Source of the DNA: an uncultured Flavobacterium sp.
GTDB lineage: Bacteria > Bacteroidota > Bacteroidia > Flavobacteriales > Flavobacteriaceae
Direction of reading: 5' to 3'
Length of the DNA: 10,669 nucleotides
Assembly (NCBI RefSeq): GCF_946482535.1
Contig: NZ_CAMLRU010000090.1
Span: forward strand, 1 to 10,669
Part shown: in pieces, positions 6,421 to 10,669 of the stretch
How positions within the stretch are numbered: position 1 is the first letter of the stretch
Layout: every line of letters begins with the position of its first letter
The notes under the pieces: model-generated
What the model saw: only the letters and a program-made list of their open reading frames with translations
Database searches by the model: none
What the model was told of the DNA's origin: nothing
Translations under genes and position numbers: made by a program

Positions 6421-7683
6421 ATGCTAAAAATTACCGTACATTTACTAGATGAATACAGAAATGCATACGATTTGACAGCCAAGAAAAATTATTCTATCCC
6501 AAAAATCTATGATGCCAATGGTGATTTAACCAAGCGTTGGTATGTGTATTTCTCTTTCCGAAATCCAACAACAGGGTTGCTCACTAAACAGACTCCCATT
6601 TATGGTGTTGCAAATACTTTCAAAACCAAAGCCGAGCGATATGAAATTTTAAATGCTTATCGTAAAAGCCTACAGGCATTACTGGAAAAAGGAATGAATC
6701 CTTATGAGGAGAATGATGCAAAAACCCAAAACAACAATGTTGCAAAAGAAGCGTTGCAAAAAGGGGAGGTTACTTTTGCAAAAGAAGTTTTGATTAAAGA
6801 GGCTATTGAACTAGCCCTTAAAATAAAGCAAAGTGTTTTAAGTAAAACATCGTTTCCTAGTTTTAGCAGCAATATCAAACGTTTTGAAAAGTGGTTAGAC
6901 TCAAAAAATATCAGTGGCGACAAACCTGTTGTTGCAATTACAAAAAAAACAGTCATTGCTTACCTGAATGAAGTCCTTGAGAATACAAGTCCAAGAACAC
7001 GCAATAATACCCGTGTTGATTTGAGTTCTTTGTTTCAGGTATTAGAGGATAACGAAATCATAAAAGAAAACTTTATCAAAAAGATAAATGTTTTAAAGGC
7101 TACTCCAGAGAGAAACAAAACTTATAGCAATACTTTGCAAACCGACATTTACAAGTATATGGAAGAGAATGATAAAATTCTTTTGCTGTTTGTAAAATTT
7201 ATATCCTATAATTATCTCAGACCTATTGAAGTGTGCCGATTGCGAGTTGGCGATTTAGATTTGGTGGACAGAAAGCTATATGTGAGAGCTAAAAACAGTC
7301 CGGTGAAAACCAAAATCATTCCTGAGATTTTAATTAATGATTTACCGGATTTATCTAAAATGGACAAAAATCATTACTTGTTTACTCCTTTTGCAATTGG
7401 CGGTGAATGGGAAACATCTGAAACCGATAAAAGAGATTATTTTTCCAAACGATTTAAAAAGGTGAAAGACCATTTTAAACTTGGAAGCGATTATGGCTTA
7501 TACAGTTTTAGACACACATTCATTACAAAGCTCTACAATGAATTTGCAAAACAAATGACACCTTTTGAAGCTAAGAGTAAACTGATGCTGATAACAGGTC
7601 ACAATACCATGGATGCGTTAGACAAATATTTAAGAGATATTGATGCAGTATTACCGGAGGATTATTCCAGTTTTTTGGATTGA
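6421..7683 (+). CDS. Tyrosine recombinase/integrase (tRNA-associated element)
   Basis: 420 residues. The N-terminal part (~25-95) is a Bacteroidota-type arm-binding region (PKIYDANGDLTKRWYVYFSFRNP). A SAM-like core-binding domain (~120-225) follows, then the catalytic domain (~235-415). Catalytic residues are R267 (YLRPIE), a lysine at 291-298 (AKNSPVKTK), R364-H365 (YSFRHTF), H394 (TGHNTMD) and the nucleophile Y403 (DKYLRD). The usual first His of box II is a Tyr (Y361). The set is complete enough for an active enzyme that cuts and rejoins DNA at an attachment site. An in-frame stop at 6406 excludes any longer ATG start, and the next Met is at residue 92, so ATG 6421 is the only sensible start although it directly follows a terminator T-run. 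No separate promoter is seen; transcription may depend on read-through from tRNA-fMet. No excisionase gene is visible nearby. Confidence 0.93.
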   Translation: MLKITVHLLDEYRNAYDLTAKKNYSIPKIYDANGDLTKRWYVYFSFRNPTTGLLTKQTPIYGVANTFKTKAERYEILNAYRKSLQALLEKGMNPYEENDAKTQNNNVAKEALQKGEVTFAKEVLIKEAIELALKIKQSVLSKTSFPSFSSNIKRFEKWLDSKNISGDKPVVAITKKTVIAYLNEVLENTSPRTRNNTRVDLSSLFQVLEDNEIIKENFIKKINVLKATPERNKTYSNTLQTDIYKYMEENDKILLLFVKFISYNYLRPIEVCRLRVGDLDLVDRKLYVRAKNSPVKTKIIPEILINDLPDLSKMDKNHYLFTPFAIGGEWETSETDKRDYFSKRFKKVKDHFKLGSDYGLYSFRHTFITKLYNEFAKQMTPFEAKSKLMLITGHNTMDALDKYLRDIDAVLPEDYSSFLD

Positions 7684-7944
7684 TTTTACCAATCACACAA
7701 AACTAAACTTTTCTTTGGTCTGTTTAAGGGTGACATTTGCAACTTAATGTTTGCAAAGGTTAAGTAAAATACACAATTCTTAGAAGTATTTTGTCTCTTT
7801 GAAAACGGAAGCAATTTAACTTAAAACTTTAAAAGAGATTGTATGGAAAAGTAAAAAAACAAATCGAGTTATAAGCAACGCAAATAACCCTTTGCAAAAT
7901 TGCAACAACTTTTTTGAATTTAATAATATTACCACGCCATCGGA
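7684..7944. other. Gene-free AT-rich spacer with four TTGCAA palindromes
   Basis: No open frame of useful length, RNA gene or clear promoter is seen. The palindrome TTGCAA occurs four times, at 7737-7742, 7751-7756, 7892-7897 and 7900-7905, in two close pairs. Such paired short repeats beside an integrase could be binding sites for the recombinase or a directionality factor, but this is a guess. The spacer separates the + strand integrase from the convergent - strand gene block, and no strong terminator is seen for either. Confidence 0.4.
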
Positions 7945-8298
7945 TTATCTATCAGGATTGTGTTGAAAGCAATACCCATTGGCAATACTAGTCATGTGTT
8001 TACAACGGGTTCCTTTCTTGGTAGTCCCTTTGCACTGAACTGTTTGCGATTGACCTCGAGCATTATTTTTTTGAGAAGTAATACCCAAAGCTGTATAATC
8101 TTGAGGCTTACATATTTTACAAGGTTGCAAACCAAGTTCGGCCGCTCTTTCAAAAGAAATTTCCTCAGAAACATTTTGCACCATTCTGCAACTGCCCAAA
8201 TGATACTTCGCTCCTGAAGGTGTTTTATAGATTTTTTGGGCATTGGCAACTAATGTAGTTGCCAAAAAGACCATAAATAACAAGGTGAATCTTTTCAT
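7945..8298 (-). CDS. Small secreted protein with two Cys/His clusters (Ada-like and DUF5763-like)
   Basis: 117 residues. A signal peptide (1-20, ending VANA) exports it. The first half has H33 and C37 in KYHLGSCRMV, then AAELGLQPCKICKP with C60 and C63. This spacing recalls the Cys-rich metal-binding fold of Ada-type and micrococcal-nuclease-linked domains. The second half, QCKGTTKKGTRCKHM...GYCFQHN, has C89, C99, C110 and H113 and resembles the DUF5763 motif (C-x-TKKG-x-C ... YC-x-x-H). Each cluster could hold a zinc ion, or the cysteines could form disulfides outside the cytoplasm. Function unknown. It is the last gene of the six-gene - strand block, 37 nt after the lipoprotein gene. TATCTTTA in that gap is only a weak promoter candidate. 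Confidence 0.85.
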   Translation of the reverse strand: MKRFTLLFMVFLATTLVANAQKIYKTPSGAKYHLGSCRMVQNVSEEISFERAAELGLQPCKICKPQDYTALGITSQKNNARGQSQTVQCKGTTKKGTRCKHMTSIANGYCFQHNPDR

Positions 8299-8335
8299 TG
8301 GACGACATTTTAAAGTTTTATAAAGATAGCGATTT

Positions 8336-8743
8336 TTAATAAACCGTTAGTTCATATTCATTCCCATCACTATCAGTAGCTCTTAATTCTCCTTTACCAA
8401 TCCATTCAACATCAACCTCAACTTCTTCCCCTTCTGAATTTGTTATAGTACCTGTTCCGTATTTATCTTCCATACTGACGTTACCGGTCACTTCGTTTCC
8501 ATCAACATCAAAGCCCGAAACATCATAATTATAACCGTAATCACCACTAGTTCCTGTTCTGTATTCATATTTATAAGTAGAGTCGACATGAAGGGTTTCT
8601 ATTTCATCTTGAGTTAAATCTTCCGTGTTAGCTGGTGCAAAGTTTTGGGGCTCTTGCTGAACTTCCTTTTGTTTGCAACTATTAAAACTAAGCATTGCAA
8701 CTGTAAGTACTATTTGAAGAAATTTAAGTAAAGGTTTCATCAT
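8336..8743 (-). CDS. Putative lipoprotein of unknown function
   Basis: 135 residues. The lipoprotein signal peptide ends at C23 (LSFNSC-KQKE), with the relaxed lipobox usual in Bacteroidota. KQKE after the Cys does not match the typical surface-export signal well, so the side of the outer membrane is uncertain. The mature part begins with a linker (EVQQEPQNFAPANTEDL). A compact, acidic, beta-rich domain follows with alternating Gly and Asp/Glu (GYNYDVSGFDVDGNEVTGNV, GTGTITNSEGEEVEVDVEW, LRATDSDGNEYELTVY). This looks like short repeated beta-hairpins. I know of similar small lipoproteins in flavobacteria but no function. Two ATG codons in tandem start the gene (MMK); either may be used. It begins 10 nt after the nuclease gene's stop codon, so it is probably co-transcribed. 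Confidence 0.85.
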   Translation of the reverse strand: MMKPLLKFLQIVLTVAMLSFNSCKQKEVQQEPQNFAPANTEDLTQDEIETLHVDSTYKYEYRTGTSGDYGYNYDVSGFDVDGNEVTGNVSMEDKYGTGTITNSEGEEVEVDVEWIGKGELRATDSDGNEYELTVY

Positions 8744-8753
8744 GATTTGTTTT

Positions 8754-9563
8754 TTATTTGAATTCTAATTCTACGGTTAAAGGAATATGATCTGAAATCT
8801 CTCTTGCTTTTGCAAAATCTTCAAAATCTTTGTAGAAGTGAATTGCTTTGGGATTATTAATTACTATTGCATTGCTGTTGTAAAAAATGTTGTCAAACTC
8901 ATTAGAGAGACAATTGTTTTGTTGGCAAGACTTTTTAAGTGATGTTTTTTGGTTTTCAAAAACCGGTTTGTACCCCATTTTTTTCAAAGGATTAAAAACC
9001 GTATGCGTTTGCGGACAATTGAAATCTCCCAAAAAAACAATATTCAAATTTGGATATTGTGCCGGTAAGTTTTTGAAATGTTTGATTTCGGTTTCTGGTT
9101 GTTTGCTTTTGGTAATAGCATGAAAATTAGCTAAAGTAAATTGCTTTTTATTATACTCAAAAGTGGCATAATATGGTTCACGATCGATTAGGAGTCCGTA
9201 CTGTTTTTCCAACCAAGGTTTATTAACTAGTCTTACTCTGGAAGTTTTCCAAAGAAAAGCATAGCGTTCCGTTTTATAAGCCGAACTGCTGGTAGGGTTA
9301 CTTACAGCATAATCCCACTTTGCTCCTTTTCTATTAAGTTCATCTGCTAATTTTGCCACCGCTTGAGCACCACCATAACCGGCGACTACTTCTTGCAAAG
9401 CAACAATATCATAATTTTTAACCGTATTGGCTATATAATTTATAATGCTATCTGATTTAGAATTGCCGAGGTTTTCAACGTTCCATGAAAGGATTTTTAC
9501 TTGGGCGTTGACACTAAACTGGAATAGAAAAAGTAAAAGAAGTAAACTCTTTCTTGTGATCAT
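8754..9563 (-). CDS. Secreted DNase I-like endonuclease/exonuclease/phosphatase-family enzyme
   Basis: 269 residues with a signal peptide (1-20, QFSVNA), so it acts outside the cytoplasm. The fold residues of the EEP superfamily are all present: WNVEN with N28, ALQE with E58, ERYAFLWK with E99, REPYYATF, NFHA with H148, GDFN with D180 and N182, DNIFY with D224, and SDH with D258 and H259. They line up well with the metal and catalytic residues of DNase I (N7, E39, E78, H134, D168, N170, D212, D251, H252). ERYAF makes a DNase I-type nuclease more likely than a phosphatase or lipid-cleaving member. C213 and C218 could form a small disulfide loop. The natural substrate is probably extracellular or periplasmic DNA, by inference. 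Its ATG overlaps the upstream stop (ATGA, 4 nt), which suggests translational coupling to the DUF6804 gene. Confidence 0.9.
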   Translation of the reverse strand: MITRKSLLLLLFLFQFSVNAQVKILSWNVENLGNSKSDSIINYIANTVKNYDIVALQEVVAGYGGAQAVAKLADELNRKGAKWDYAVSNPTSSSAYKTERYAFLWKTSRVRLVNKPWLEKQYGLLIDREPYYATFEYNKKQFTLANFHAITKSKQPETEIKHFKNLPAQYPNLNIVFLGDFNCPQTHTVFNPLKKMGYKPVFENQKTSLKKSCQQNNCLSNEFDNIFYNSNAIVINNPKAIHFYKDFEDFAKAREISDHIPLTVELEFK

Positions 9564-9862
9564 TTATTCTGTTTATTGGTTTTGTCAAAGATAAGAGATA
9601 CTAATAGACTTATACCTACAATCAAATCTACTAAATTCCATAACGATCTACCCAATGCAATTTTAATAAAAGGTTGAAAAAGTAAAACAAGTCCAACGTA
9701 AATAATCATTTCGGTTTGACGCTCTTCTTCGCGAGCATAATAGGCTAAAATTGCAAAGCCAACTAATCCTAATAATCGAACCAATTGGTAATAGCCATAA
9801 GGCATGTCTGCAAGGCATAGGAAGAGTAACAGTGATAATATTATTTTAATTGCTTCATTCAT
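9560..9862 (-). CDS. Small membrane protein, DUF6804-like
   Basis: 100 residues, mostly hydrophobic, with three to four membrane helices (about 5-19, 28-43, 52-70 and 76-92). The segment MPYGYYQLVR (20-29), followed by GLVGFAILAY and later LFQPFIKIALGRSLWNLVD, matches my memory of DUF6804 proteins, which lack a known function. There is no signal peptide; the first helix is probably a membrane anchor. It overlaps the TerB-like gene upstream by 8 nt and the nuclease gene downstream by 4 nt, which makes co-translation likely. Confidence 0.85.
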   Translation of the reverse strand: MNEAIKIILSLLLFLCLADMPYGYYQLVRLLGLVGFAILAYYAREEERQTEMIIYVGLVLLFQPFIKIALGRSLWNLVDLIVGISLLVSLIFDKTNKQNK

Positions 9863-10370
9863 TTTTCTCTAAATCGTTCATATTAATATTTGAAAATTTA
9901 GGTATTTCAACTGAATTAAAATAGTTTCCCACCAACGAATCTAATAGATTATCCTCTTCAATATCATCGCCTAAAAACATTTCCATTTCCGGAAAATTTT
10001 CTATGATAATCCCATCACTTACAGCTAAACATTTTTTTATTGCCTTGAAAAATTTGATTTCTGAATATTCTACTTTTTCATCGGCATGAATAGTATTGAC
10101 CGCAAATTTTAATATTTCGAGTTCTTCGTTATCTGATAGTTTTGCTTCATTTAGTAAATTAAAATAATAATTAAGAAAGCCTTTTCCATCATTGTTTAAT
10201 TTATCTAATAGTTTATTTATTTCAGTATTAAAATCAAATTCCTGAAATAATGGTGATTCAATACATAATTTTTGAATTGCTTTAACTTCTTTTTTGTCGA
10301 TATCACCATCTGATGCCATACAGCAAAATGCTGTCTTAAGTAATAATTTGTCAAAAGGTATTTTCTGCAT
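9855..10370 (-). CDS. TerB-like protein
   Basis: 171 residues, soluble, with no signal peptide. Two copies of the TerB-type acidic helix motif are visible: FCCMASDGDIDKKEV (15-29) and IHADEKVEYSEIKFF (94-108). In TerB-fold proteins such Asp/Glu residues (here D21, D23, E28; D97, E98, E104) bind a metal and mark the two halves of an all-helical domain. The C-terminal ~45 residues are acidic and probably flexible. TerB-fold proteins occur in tellurite- and phage-linked stress modules and as general co-chaperone-like domains, so no specific role can be given. It lies 8 nt after the AAA+ gene and overlaps the next gene, so it probably belongs with the ATPase. The coding region is notably AT-rich. 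Confidence 0.75.
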   Translation of the reverse strand: MQKIPFDKLLLKTAFCCMASDGDIDKKEVKAIQKLCIESPLFQEFDFNTEINKLLDKLNNDGKGFLNYYFNLLNEAKLSDNEELEILKFAVNTIHADEKVEYSEIKFFKAIKKCLAVSDGIIIENFPEMEMFLGDDIEEDNLLDSLVGNYFNSVEIPKFSNINMNDLEKNE

Positions 10371-10378
10371 AATTACAA

Positions 10379-10669
10379 TTATTTGAAACCAATTCTTGGT
10401 CTATCGTTATTATTGTTCTTCTTATCTTCCTTTTTTATCCCTAATAATTTATTATTAAGGTCGTCATATTTTTTTAATTCAGCTTCTGAAACTGATGGTT
10501 TAGTTTTTTTAATAATATCCTCTAAAACTTGCATGCTTATCCTGCTTTTACTTTTTAGAGCGTAACGAGAAGCGTCATTTACAATTAATTCAATATCTGC
10601 AGCTACATAGTTATCTGTTGCCAATGCTAGTTTTTCATAATCCATCCCGAAATCAAGCGGTCTGGTCTT
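10379..10669 (-). CDS. AAA+ ATPase, C-terminal end only
   Basis: The frame is open to the right edge and codes for the last 96 residues; the ATG at 10643-10645 is internal because KTRPLDFG is encoded in frame before it. YEKLALATDNYVAADIELIVNDASRYAL is typical of the helical lid (AAA_lid_3) of classical AAA+ proteins (compare 'T-x-G-Y-S-G-A-D-I-E-x-L' in Cdc48- and FtsH-type proteins). It is followed by a helix (ISMQVLEDIIKKTKPSVS) and a charged Asn/Lys tail. The Walker motifs lie outside the window. It is the first visible gene of the - strand block and ends 8 nt before the TerB-like gene. The protein may be a chaperone, unfoldase or part of a defence or stress complex; the sequence here cannot decide. 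Confidence 0.8.
   Translation of the reverse strand, partial: KTRPLDFGMDYEKLALATDNYVAADIELIVNDASRYALKSKSRISMQVLEDIIKKTKPSVSEAELKKYDDLNNKLLGIKKEDKKNNNNDRPRIGFK

Noticed and set aside
7868..7888. GTTAT...ATAAC inverted repeat, possible terminator of the - strand block
   Set aside because: Only five base pairs outside an internal mismatch, and the T-run on the - strand starts several bases later; too weak to call.
7945..10669. Calling the right-hand gene block a known tellurite-resistance or phage-defence operon
   Set aside because: Only a TerB-like fold is seen; TerC, TerD or other defining genes are absent, and the AAA+ protein is cut by the window edge.

Overview
The window looks like chromosomal DNA from a flavobacterium (phylum Bacteroidota, most likely family Flavobacteriaceae). 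The evidence is the AT-rich composition, promoters of the Bacteroidota type (TTG, about 19 bp, TAnnTTTG), an outer-membrane beta-barrel receptor with a carboxypeptidase-like N-terminal domain, and protein families typical of that group (DUF6804, DUF5763-like, small lipoproteins with a relaxed lipobox). The species cannot be named from the sequence alone.

Left part (1-6291): a housekeeping core. It opens with the 3' end of a glycine-rich TPM-domain (YgcG-like) membrane protein on the + strand. This converges on a long TonB-receptor-like outer-membrane protein on the - strand, and a perfect palindromic two-way terminator lies between them. Next come two conserved ribosome-assembly GTPases on the - strand, der (50S maturation) and era (30S maturation). 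Between them sits an unnamed two-helix membrane protein on the + strand. der and era carry the same TACCTTTG -7 promoter element, and der also has a well-placed TTG -33 element.

Middle (6292-7944): an initiator tRNA-fMet gene with its own promoter, followed by a strong terminator hairpin. The ATG of a tyrosine recombinase follows the terminator T-run with no gap. A tRNA 3' end next to an integrase is the classic left boundary of an integrated element. About 260 bp without a gene follow, holding four copies of the palindrome TTGCAA. No second copy of the tRNA 3' end is visible, so the far boundary is either outside the window or lost.

Right part (7945-10669): six tightly packed - strand genes, probably one operon whose promoter lies beyond the window. 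In transcription order they are: the C-terminal end of an AAA+ ATPase, a TerB-like protein, a small DUF6804 membrane protein, a secreted DNase I-like enzyme, a lipoprotein, and a small secreted protein with two Cys/His clusters. Two of the junctions overlap and the largest gap is 37 nt. The upstream end of this block is clearly more AT-rich than der/era. The mix of an AAA+ ATPase, a TerB-like protein, a membrane protein and an exported nuclease beside an integrase could be element cargo with a stress or defence role. That is inference: no gene here is a known defence gene, and the block could equally be old chromosome.
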